From positions 1,240,001 to 1,304,000 of the forward strand of contig CASHTG010000021.1 of the NCBI GenBank assembly GCA_949357655.1: DNA of 64,000 nucleotides, written 5' to 3'. This DNA comes from Parascedosporium putredinis (taxonomy: Eukaryota; Ascomycota; Sordariomycetes; Microascales; Microascaceae). The stretch's first letter is position 1, and each line of letters opens with the position of its first letter. Of this stretch, positions 35,735-46,913 are shown in pieces. Position numbers and translations under genes: made by a program. The notes beneath the pieces were generated by a model. The model was not told the origin of the DNA. It saw only the letters and a program-made list of their open reading frames with translations, and ran no database searches.

Positions 35735-37949
35735 CTATACATCCAGGCTATTCTCATCCGTCCCCGTAAACACCCGATGCAGCCTCCGACTCAGCGCCTG
35801 CCCAATCGTCCTATCCGACAAGTCCCCTCTTTATTCACCGTCTTCCTACAATCCTGCAGCGCCAGCGGGCCCCCGTCTCAAGGCGCGCCACGAGGTCCCC
35901 GATCGAGGGGCACTCGGCCGCGATCCCGTACGCCACGGGGGCGGTGACGCGCGTAATCTCCTGCAGCATGCGGACGTAGGTATCGGCGGCGCCCTCGCCC
36001 ACGCGCACCTGGCCAGCGTCCATGCAAAACGCCGCGGCCGAGGCGTTGGCCTCGTCCCGCCGGCGGCGGTACGGCACCGTGGAGATGTGCTGCGTAAACG
36101 TGACGATCCACTGCGCCGTTTCTACGGGCGCGCTGGCGTGGTGGATGAGCGCGCCGTGGAGGACTTGTAGGGCGAGGAGGCCGGATTCGATGGTTTCTTC
36201 GTCGACGTACTCGGCGCGGGGCCGCCTAGAACCGGCGGTCGAGGACGTGGTGGTAGTAGTAGTAGTTGTTGTTCCGCCGACGTTGCGGACGGCGGCGGCG
36301 AATTGGCGGTTGCGGAGATTGCGGTTCCGACGCATCCAAGGGTCCAGGCCTTGGATTAGGTAGAGAAGCGTGTGGTTGGGAAATGGCGCCGCATCGACGC
36401 GGCGTGCGAGGCCAGGTCCGAGCCCGAGCCCGCCGCCACCGCCGCTTGCTCCGCGAGACACAGGCCGACGAACTCGTCCGCGTCCAAGAGGGCCAGCGCA
36501 AACGTCTCGTCCTCGACGCGTTCGGGAATAGGCTCGTAGTGGCCCCTGTCCTCGTCGTACCGCGCGCGGACCCTGCGCCGCCACCGCACGACGTGGCCGA
36601 CGGGGCCGCTATCCCACCGGGCGTTCTCGATGCCTAGCTCGCCGAGCAGGGCCTGCACCTGGGCCAGGAGGCCCTCGTCGAGCGAGGCGGGAGGTCCACA
36701 ATCATCTCACGTGCGGAAATCTTCTTGTCGGTCTTGACCTTGTTGACTTCGGCGAGGGCGGCGGCGCGCGCCTTGTCCTTGAGGCGCTGCTCCTTGGCTG
36801 CTTCGCGTTCGCGCTTCTTGCGGTCTCGCTCTGCTTCGCGGAGGTGCTTGTCTCGTGCCCGCTCTTCGGCGGTGCGCTTGGTGGCTGGTGGCCTGGATGT
36901 GCTGGTGCTTGTGCTGGTGCTCGTTCTCGCGCCTGTACTTCTTTTGGTGATGGCGGCCGTTGTCCTCGCTGATCGCGAAGCCGTCGTCGCGCTGGCACTT
37001 GTAGATCCTCCGGGCCTGGAAAGGGAAGTACGATGGTGGGTGGTGGTGCTAGGGCCCAGGTTCGAAACATCCGGGAACGACTCGTCCGACGATATACTCG
37101 CAGCACGGCCAAGGTCCTCCGAGTCGGAGTCGATGTTAATCACATCCTCCTCTCGCCGTGGCGGGGGCAAGATTTCCGGGGCCGAGCTCGAGATGGGATC
37201 CCAGTCGGTTGTCCGTCGCGGCGGCGACAGTTCGCTAAACGGGCTCGGCGTATCGACCAACGACTGCACCGACACCTCTACTTCATCCTCCGGGTCTCTC
37301 ATGGCCGAAGGCCGGGGAGCGCGTGCGGGATTGCCTAGGCGGGGTCGTTTGGCGTCCCAGTCGCGAGGCCTGTATCGGCCGCCGCAGAGGCGAGGGAGAA
37401 AAGTAAAGGAATCATGTCTGCAAGCAGCAGCAGCAGCGCCCTGCCTGCTCTCCGGCACGCCTACCCACTTCACCTTGGGCCCAAAGTCCGGCGTGCTCGA
37501 CAGCTCAATCGGGTCATCAAACGCCCGCCTCAGCGGCGGCGGCGGCGGCGCCACCCCGAGCTTACCACCAGCGCGGGGCCTGGCAGTGGACGACGCCGTC
37601 CTGTGAAAGATTTGGCGGGGGTCCTTGCGCAGAGGGCCCCGTCGCGGCTGGATGCTGGACGCGTCTGGGAAATCCGACGAGTCGGACAGGTCGGACAGCT
37701 CGAGCACGACGGGCAAGGTCTTGCGCGGCGGACTGCGAGCCGGGTCGCCGCGGTCCCCGCGCGTTTCGTCCCGAGGTTGCGAATTGGACGCATTCTCGGT
37801 GATGTCGCGAAAGATTTCGTCTGATTTCCTCTTGCGCGGCCCTTGCCCCTGCCGTTGCCCTTGCGAATCGTTTGCCTGCCGCCGGAGCCGGGGTAACATA
37901 GGCGGGGGCGGGGACTGGATGAGACCAAGCTGATGATTTCGCCTCCCAT
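35735..37949 (-). CDS. eme1: EME1, partner subunit of the Mus81 junction endonuclease
   Basis: Non-catalytic partner of Mus81, which cuts stalled forks and recombination intermediates. Single exon; allowing five missing bases (near 37905, 36690, 36385, 35885 and 35845) it closes at 740 codons. The N-terminus MGGEIISLVSSSP leads a long disordered region with acidic and Ser-rich motifs (LELSDLSDSSDFPDAS; VINIDSDSEDL, a possible SUMO-interacting motif). A charged coiled-coil-like helix follows (RAREAERDRKKRE type). The ERCC4-like domain begins at AREMIVDLPPSL (~residue 415). Diagnostic sequences are YLIQGLDPWMRRNRNLRNRQ, HISTVPYRRRRDEANAS and AFCMDAGQVRVGEGAADTYV, then TRVTAPVAYGIAAE. The C-terminal helix-hairpin-helix region is recovered only after two frame corrections (DLSDRTIGQALSRRLHRVF). 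As expected for EME1, no clear active-site ERK motif is seen. A Thr tract interrupts the nuclease-like domain. Confidence 0.93.
36250..36273 (-). repeat. Thr-coding trinucleotide tract in EME1
   Basis: A run of TAG/TTG-type units on the plus strand reads as about nine consecutive Thr codons (ACA/ACT/ACC) in EME1, between the RNRQFAAAVRN motif and SSTAGSRRPRAEYVD. It is likely a variable loop insertion. Confidence 0.7.
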
Positions 37950-40900
37950 GGCGTTTGTGAGTCGGCGTGTAAGAAGAGGGAAAGGCTACCTTGAGGTAGC
38001 TCGTTGGGGATGCATGTGTGTTTTTTTTTTGTGTTTTTCCTTTTCCCTCCTCCCAAAACTTGAGGGCTCGCGGATCCGAGGCTCAAGAGGGGAAATCACT
38101 TTGGTTCAAAACGGGTGATTGTGATCAATAACTAGGTTCGCCACGCTGCGTCTCTAAGAAAACAAAGAAAACACACACCAGCCATACACTAAGTCGTGAT
38201 GGGACTGTGGCGTCTCTGCGCGGGCAGCTCGCGAAATCAACACAAGACCACGTGACTCGGCACCCTACCCTCCAGGCTGCGACCAGGCAGTGGACGCCCA
38301 GTAATTAGGTGGAGACAAGAAGCCTCAGCAAGGAAATTCACAAGCTAATACTCCACGCATAGCAAGACTCAAGGGATATTAGAGGTAAATGGATCATATG
38401 GATTGGCGGGCTTTAGAGTCAAGCAATGCATATCAACGAGCGTACACGTACAAGACCAAACCCTCAATAGCATTGAATCACGTTTCCCCAATGAACAGCG
38501 AGATAAGGCCAGGCCTTGCTTCGTCATCGGCATCGGCCCTCAAAACCTCACGCACGCGCATTGGCGCACCTCGCATCAAACCTGTTGCGGCAGGGTGCAG
38601 GAGATCGTAGACTAGCCTGGCTGGGTACCGCGGTTGATCGCCGGGGGAGAGGTCAGTGCAACCACATAACATGCTCGTTTTTCTTCTTTCAGTGAAAAGA
38701 AAAATATCCATCAATGGAGCTATCTGCTCAAGAGGCCAGAGGCTTTACTTCCCGCCGCAAGATCAGGCCGTTGGGCTCGGTTCAGGAAAGCCGCGGGGAC
38801 TTGCCCTCGCAGAAGCGTCCAAGGCTACCGAGGTAGACTGGGAAGAATGAGAACAAAAAGACCCATGGTGCGCCCGCGCATTGGGCTGCTCTCGATCACC
38901 CTGGAAATCATCAAACATCGGACATTTACCGGGCATAGTTTGAAAAGGTTTCGGAAAGAGAGGTACGCATAACGAACGGCGTGGACAAAGGGCGAATGAT
39001 GATCGCCGTCTCGAAGGAAAGAAGGAGCCAAGCCTGGCAAGGGGACAGACTACAAGGGATGGGGCTTGCTTCTTTTCCCTTTTCTTGCGAATGACAGGGA
39101 AGGGGGGGCAGGAACTTAATTCGAGAAGGGGAGGGAGACTCGGCGTCTTTTCGTCTGATGCTAGGGACACGGCACAAAGTGCGATCCACACACACACACA
39201 CGCACACTGAGGCACACACGACTTGAAGTCGGGGCGACAAGAGTGCTTGCCTGTGTGTGTCTGTGTGTGTGGGCACGCTGCGTGCGTGCGTGCGTGCGTG
39301 TGACATGTGTAAATCGGTCGTCCATGGGTGTCGACGATCGAGGCCAAAACTGCAAAAGCTCGATGCTTACCAACCTATCTATCCCCTCTCCCTCACGGAT
39401 AAATATCGTCGCCCGCGTGGTGAGGCACAAACGATCGCCTCTTTGCAACGTTTGTGGATGGATTGCTGGACTCGCCATGCATGGATGCCATGACATTCCG
39501 CAAGAGGGGATCCCATGCAATAAGCCCCCGTCAAAACGTCCACGCTCCTCATACGCTCGGCACTTGGTGGCATTCCTTCAATCATTAACACTGAAGCGGG
39601 GGCTTTGCCAGACAGTAAGATTAGCTCTTTGGTAATACACGTAAAACGAAACCCAAGGTCCAGAGCCAAAGTAGTAGAAGAGCATGCTCGGATAGAAGCC
39701 GAGAAGAAGGATGGAGGAAACCAAATGAAAGCAAAGGAAAACCAGCGTCCGTGTTCAGGGTTTCCTTGTGGTCCGTTCGAAGCTGTGATTTTGATTTTCA
39801 AGCATATCCACCTTTTCGCCTTCGATCTTGGCTGGCCCATGTCTGCATGAGGACAATGCGGCGGTTCGCTTACTTTGTAAAAGTGTCAAAGCGTGCATAT
39901 CACTTTCCTTTCCGAAAGTTGACGCCCCGTGATCCTACGCTTTTCCCCCTTCTTCCATTAATATTACCCTTTCGACCTGGTTGAAGGGGCTGGTCCAATG
40001 ATACTGCGCTTGGCCACCCTCAATCCCATCATGCCTCTCTTTCCATCTCATCAGCGGGTAGTTGTCAAAAAGGAAAAAAGTTTTGTTTCCTCCTTTGTCG
40101 TTCTTTCTTGAGTTTTGTCTCGTGGCTTGGCCCAGCCATCCCGGGTGCTTCGAGACGGGCGCTTTTTCGACTCTCCCCTTCGAGAGAAGGCGGGGAGGGT
40201 GTCTTTCACAAAGGGAGAAAAAAAGTCTGGGTCACTGGTGTCAAAGCTCACGGAGCCGCACCCCTCAAATACATATTAGCGTCTTTGCGCAGGAGGCACT
40301 TGGTCCTTGAAGAGGTGTCAACCTTTGTTCGGCCCGCCCTCGCCTCTCGTTTTGTTTCTTCTTAGGTCTGAGCATGAAGCCTCCAAGGGGAGGCATATGT
40401 GTTGAAGAGAGGAATCTCGGTCTTAGCTCTCCTTCCAAAAGCAAATTTGATGCCTAGGCCATACCATAGGGGTAGGTGAGATTAAATGATGGACCAAAGA
40501 AGAAAGGCGACAGAGGTGACAAAGGCGACAAAGGCTGACAAGGCCGATACTCCGCCTTGGCTTCGAAAACTCAAGCACGGCTTCTCAGCTCTTAGTGCCC
40601 TTCTTCACTTCGGGGAGAACGGGCTGACTGACCCGTTCATCGTGTTTAAAAGCACAATACGAGTAAAAAGGAAGAAGAAGGGATCAGGAAGAGAAAAAAG
40701 GCATGGCCTTGGCCACCCAAAGCGTAAGATGGCAAAAGTTTGGCCAGCCATATCTAGCACAAGAATTGGCTCGACCAGTTCGCGATGGCGAGGGTGTGTG
40801 AGATTGATGGATTCGATAATAAAGATGGATGGGTGGATTGACAAGGACAATCTGCTCCGCCGCCGCTTTACCTTTCCGTTTCCTCGTGACACTTTAGGGC

Positions 40901-43900
40901 TCGGACATCTCATACATCCGTTGCCTCATCTCGACCTCACGATCTTGATGTTGCCGCTAGCAAGGCTGCGTCAACTGCACTCCCTAAAAGGAAGGGGGAA
41001 CAAAAATAGCACCAATGATTGAACTAGGTCCAAACTACTTCTCATCGGCCTCGCAAGTAGCTGCTAATCGAGTATCGCTCTGGCTGCTTTGAAGGGTCAA
41101 GCACGCTAATATTCGACGGGCAAGTCGATACTGGCTCCACCCCCAGAGAGTTTCATCTCATCTCCTCTTCGGCCTCGATCCGCGAAGCCGATTTTCTCTC
41201 TCTTTTTCTAGCGTCATATCCTCTCTCCGAAGGAAGCGGACGCGTGGCACTGTTGAAGCCCGGATTTGAAGCCATTGCCCCGTGGCTTTTGCCAAGAGCA
41301 CGCCTGCTCGGCGAGTCGCATACCGTAGCCGGGAAACACATGGCAAGTGGATCAGGCGGAGATATCCCAGACTATCTTTGGATAGGCGTTTTGATTGCCC
41401 TTCTGGGCCACGAGCCCTCGAAACAGGATCGATTCTAACGGAGCAGCCCACTTTCAACTCCTCACGAGGCACTGACTTGCATCTTTGACCTTGGTGACCA
41501 CTTGTACATCTCGGGCGCGTTCTTCAGACGTTTCCCTTTTCGCCCATCAAGACACGAATGCCGCTCCCGCACAAGCTTGGGCGTTGCGAGCTTTCTGTTT
41601 AAGGAAGGTCGTTAGACATCGCTAAACATCCTGCCCTGTCCATGAATTGATTAGGGTCGGCCGGAAGCAAAGTGCCTGGCCCGCTTTATCAAGGCTCTCA
41701 CTAGTGAGTCTTGGCCTGGGCCTCTCTTGAGGGTTGATCTCTAACCCGGCTGCTATAAAAACAAAACACCGGGAGACAGCGCCACGGCAAACTGAAAGAA
41801 GTAGTAACCTGCCCTATCTTGTTGAGGATCATGTCTTCCTTTCGAGCAGATGCCTACGGATTTCGGGAGGAGGAGCTCTACGAATGCTACCTCGTTGGTG
41901 CCTCGCTGATACGATGGGTTAGCGGCTTTGATGAAGATTGAGTATTTACACCCCAGACGAGAGCCAAACCCTAAGCTTCATAACGAGGAGCATATTGGAA
42001 GCCAGGCTAAGAGATAGCTCCTTCGTCCGAAAGTACCTGCTCAAACTCCTCTTTCCATGACAGCATCAGCAACTATTAAAGGGTGAAGGCGTGCGAAGAC
42101 ACGTGTGCGTCGATGAGTGTTTCACACCACGGCTCGTCGCTGGAAAAGGTGCCCTCCATTCTGTGATCTACGTTTCCACGATTACCGAGTCTTTCCCACT
42201 GGGAAAGCCAATTTTGCCGGAGTCCTTGAATTCCAGCCCATTCATAGTTTTTTTGACGTTTCCCTCGCTCGCCCGCATTCCACAAAGAGTCCCTCCCTGC
42301 CATCTTGAAGTATGCGAGGGTGCATTGACACCAAAGCCTCCGCATCTGGTCATCCAGCCAAGGAGGGGGTTGATGTGCCGGCTGGCGCCTCCCTCGCCGA
42401 TCCATGGTTCGGCGAGGCCGCTAAGTGGTTGGTGCTCGATGTGGGATGGCTGGAATACTTCCCAGTCCTCGTGGTACAATCCAACACTGAGTATCAAGTG
42501 TCTGGCTGACAGCCCCGAACCGACCTCCCCTTCTGTAGATTGTAGGGTGATACTGGGGTGAGGTGGCGGGCCTGCTTCCTTTCCTCGATCAAGTCCTTCT
42601 CTTGGGACTTACCGACACCCAGACGATTGGCTTGATGCCGCGTTTGGGTGTAGCACCGCAGGGTCGCCCGTCCCGGTCCCGGGAGCTATGGGTCTGGGCC
42701 GCCATTTTCTCAACGGAAAAGGGCTCTTGCTTTCCTGGTTGGGTGTCAAAAAAGCCCAAAAGGCTCTGCCCAATTCGGAGAATCACGCCTCATCACTTCA
42801 TCACGAGTGAGGGGAAGAGAGAGTAGGTGGTGGAAAAAGGCGGCACCCGCGATGCAAAGTCGTGCCGCCTTTCGGGCCCGCATGCGTGTAGGCTGGGGCC
42901 GTTTTGGACTATTATCGTTGGCGAGCTGGGCTTTATGGCAGGGACATCCCTGAATGCCGTGGCATATGCGCATCAGGACCACGTTTCGTCTGCTTCCCCA
43001 TGTGGAGTTTTTTTTTCTCTTTTTACCTTTCTTTTTCTTTTTTCTTTTTCTATTTTTTCCTTTCCGTACTTCCACTTTTATATCATGAGGACAGCTTTGC
43101 CCGGTCCCCTTCTTTACTCGTCGCTAGGACCCGTTTGCGGGAAGGGAAACGACGTCTAGGAGTCTTAGAGTCTTTGTGCCAGCGGTTCTTGCTTTTGGGC
43201 AGCGTTCCTTGCTTCCAAAGACATATTTGTCAAGAGGTTGGCTGGCGAGGAGGTGGCTGGACCACGTTCTTCCCTGTTCGAGAGTTTTATCGAAACAAGA
43301 GAGAGGCCCTTTTGGTGGGGTAGGAGTCTCGTCTTGTCTCGCTGGATACCATCAAGCAGTTCATGCGAGAGCTCAATGTTTGGGTGGCCATGTAACCTTA
43401 CCATCGATCTCCGAGATCCCTAGCGACTTTAAAAGTCGTTGGACACGTCGATCAACAACGGCGTGAGTGATGCTGATTTCTGAGCCAAGTGGCGAAGGGA
43501 TGAAAGCCTCCTCCCCGCCCGCCACCGCCACGCACGGCCGACGACATGCAACGTGGAAAACCTAGAGCAGGATAGTAAAAACACATGCGTTCATGGCTGG
43601 CGTTGCACTCTCGGCCGGGACGTGCTGTGACGCTGCTGATAGTCAAGAAAGAAGGTATGGAGTAAGCGAAGCCAAGAAATGGACAGACGAGTGCACTGAG
43701 GGAGGGGTTGCTTGCTGTATTAGCGGGGAGGTGCAACGCCGGCCAGACGGAAGGGCCGAGAGATCCCTGACCTTTTTGCATTTATGGCAGGACTTTGAGG
43801 AAATTGAGGGCTCAAAAGGGCCTTGAAAACCCCTCCGTTGATATCGCGAAGTAAGCCTACCTACTTCGAAGAACCCGGCGCAAAAGGCTTTGCCTTGCGC

Positions 43901-46900
43901 CTCGGTCTAGACAGCTGAATCTCGACTCTTAACCTCGGGCAGCATCGTGAGCCACTGGGCGGACGGGCTTGTTGATTTCAAGCCCGGCCGGCTTAACCCT
44001 TGTCTGTAGAGTCCTCTTTGACTCCATTATCTTCATTGCTTCTTTCCACTTGGCTCTGACTTGTGCTGTATCGAGAGGCTTGGCGCACGGGTTGTGGAGC
44101 TCTAATAGAAAGAGTCCGAAAAGGGAGAGAGAAACGGGTGGTGTGTTTTGTGCCGCTCCACACGCACGCCGAATGGGCAAGTGCACTTCACGGCTCTGGT
44201 GGGAAGGAGGGAAGGAACGAAGAGGGGGATCGAATGGGATGAGCCATCGTGCCTCCAGAGGGTGTGGCGTTGAAGGAATTGGCTGGTGGTCCCAGTGCTC
44301 GGTCCCTGTCTCCACATGCTGGCCTGGGCAGCTTTTCCCGCCCGTTGCAACCTGTAACGGGCAGGGATCTAACTCGGGGATGGATTTGCTTTGTCTGAAT
44401 TTCAAGCGCCGGCGTGGTACTGGATGGAGATAACCTTGGGCAGGCAAGCAGGCTTGTCGTCAAGTGTTTGGTACTTCGTACTTGTCGAGGGAACAAGGAC
44501 GTGCAGGGGAGATGATGAGGATAGGCGCGTTGGTGGGCGCTGAAATGGGTCCCTCGAACAGCTTGAAGACAAGGAGCACGGGTACCGGTCGTCTTCCGGC
44601 AATCACTCGTGAAAATTCGTCTTGTCGGCCCTCGTGTCTTCCTCTTCCAAGCTCGATGTGGGGACTCGGGGGCCGGAAAAGCATCCATGGGCGCGGCAGG
44701 AGTCTATGCAGTAGTTTTGTTCCCAGCGCCTCTTGAAAGAACGCCTCTCACCTATCCTTGCTATGTGAAACATTGAGCATTCATTGCTCTAGGGAGTTGT
44801 GCACGCTTCGCCGTCCAGCTAGATTCGGCGTGCCTGCCCTAATGCGGCATATCTTGCTAGTCCTATTTGGAATGTCTAGTAATAGTGATTCGTCCACCAA
44901 TGGGGCGTAACAGTGACGAACTGGAGAAGAGTCTCCATGTATGCGCGGATGGGCCGCATTGGGCAGCTCATTGGCCAAGCTGTGGGATGAAAAACCAAAG
45001 AAAGGAAATAAGAAAGGAAAAAGAGGTGACAGTGAACAGTATCCAACAGGACTATCACTTGTCACCTTGATTCCCAGCTTGTCACCATCAGATGCAAGAT
45101 TTTTTGTCCGTATCTCTTGAATGTACATTGAAGTAATGCAAGTGCATTTCTTGCCCGTCCTTCCAGGTCCCGGAAGGAACCGGGGCTCTGCCTGCCCCTT
45201 TCTCTACTAAGGGGGTTTTGTGCTCGACCAACGACGTCCATCGCCGCCCTCCTTCGCTTGCGGCCGCCTCTTCTAGCTACGTTCTAGTGTAGACGAACTG
45301 TGCAACCAACCTGTAGACTAGTATTGACCCATAGATCCATATTTTTCTTGATCTCGACGGAGCCACTCCGAGGTTCGAGATGCCCTGAGCAACCATTAAA
45401 CGGCTCGAGCACGGCGCTGCTCCTGCCCTCGACCAGACTTGGGAGACGCCTTGCCCCACTGAGCGCAGTGACAGCGGGACGAGAAGGCGGAAGAGGGAGG
45501 AAAAGTGCAGCAGAAAAAAATTAGTGGTGGCTGGTTGGGGTGGCAGTCAAGGCTACTTCAGCACGGGGAGACCCACGAAAATGGCATGGGGTCTTTTGAG
45601 CTTGCGGGTACTTGTACCTGAGCCGATGTACCCCGGCGGTTTGAGAAACCAACACTGTATTGATAACCGAGTAAATTCTGTCTGGGAAGCTGAATCACTA
45701 GCGCGTGCACTGTACAGGTACTTACAGTCCAGGTTCAATCTGACCCCGACCCACATCGCCCTCCAAGAAGGGAGGAGCGACCAAAAACGGACGAGAAGCA
45801 GAGAAGGAAAGGAGGGAGAAGGGGAGAAGGAAGCGAATGCCAGGGGCATTTTTGAGTTATTAGCACACTTGCCAATCCCCCAATCATAGTAGGGCAAGGC
45901 AAGCCATTCGAGGGATTCGACGCGTTCGTTTAATTTCAAGAGACCCTCACCCCGAGTGCCCTCGAGCCATCCATCGAGCGAGTCAAGGGAAACAAACGAG
46001 GGAAGAAAAAGGTCCTTGAACACAGAGAGAAAGGTGTGAGGAAAAAGAAAAGGAACATTGAAGCGAAAAAGAAAGTTGAAAACGGATACAACGGTCGGGC
46101 TGGAGTCTGACGATACTGGTTGCTTGGCCGTGCCTTTCCACGCCCGTCGCCCTGACTGATAAACATTTTTGAACCCCTTGTTGTCCTCGACTTGCACGGA
46201 ACAACCGCACCGTTCCAAACAAACCACCTTTGCCCCCCAGCCCAGCCCGTGAGAGCATTGGCCAAACTGACGACCTCTTTTTCCGGATCGCCTGGAACGT
46301 CTAGAAGCGTGATCTTCATTCTGCCACCGAAACATCATCATTTTTTGGGCCCACCAATTCCGCGGGCGTGGGTGGAAAAAAAGGGACCAGAATTCCGACA
46401 GGAGACATCTGATAACTGATTACCACGGCGAGGGTTAGAGCTGGGATCGCGATATTGTGGGCAAGGCCAACGACGCCTCGTACGAATCAAGCGCACTTGT
46501 TTGCGCGACAAAGTAACTGGGACAGCAGGGTGCGGGTGTTGATCGAGGGCACTAACACCGTGTGTGCCTGTACGACCGCCTTTGTTAGCGTCGACTAGTC
46601 AAGGTCCCCCAGAGTGTCCACTTGTACCGGATACCTCCCTGACCCCTATTCATAGGGCCTCCCGCGCATTCTGGGGCAGGGCGAATTGGCTTTCAGACAC
46701 CACGCGCGACAGTACACAGCTACACACTAGAAGCAAGACATACCCACTCCCTTTTCACCCGCCTCGATTTCTCCCTTCCCTTCCCTTTTTCTCACCCCCT
46801 TTTACTGGTATAATCTTTTATCCCATTCGCCCTAGAATCCCTATTATCCGGGCCGACAGAGGCGTGTTCGACTCATAAGTGTAGAGGTCTTCCTCTTCTG

Positions 46901-46913
46901 ACCTCTCGCCGCC
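37950..46913. other. About 9 kb without a supportable gene
   Basis: The longest gene-free interval in the window. The part next to 37949 should hold the EME1 promoter, and the last ~400 bases the kinesin promoter and leader. Many open frames of 60-180 codons exist on both strands, but none shows a domain, a consistent codon pattern or plausible splice sites. Two pieces look mildly protein-like: minus strand near 38640-38478 (LVYDLLHPAATGLMRGAPMR) and minus strand near 46319-46200 (MKITLLDVPGDPEKEVVSLA). A CA/TG microsatellite lies at 39187-39302. I see no transposase, reverse transcriptase, long terminal repeat or RNA gene. Confidence 0.4.
39187..39302. repeat. Microsatellite pair: (CA)n facing (TG)n and (CGTG)n
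   Basis: An ACAC run at about 39187-39207 is followed, after ~45 bases, by a TGTG run (39252-39271) and a tandem CGTG run (39279-39302). The two halves are complementary in part, so they could pair as a hairpin in single strands. Confidence 0.8.

Noticed and set aside
45553..46341. Minus-strand open frame of 262 codons
   Set aside because: The second half comes from A/G-rich repeats. Only a short piece in another frame looks protein-like, which is too little to call a gene.
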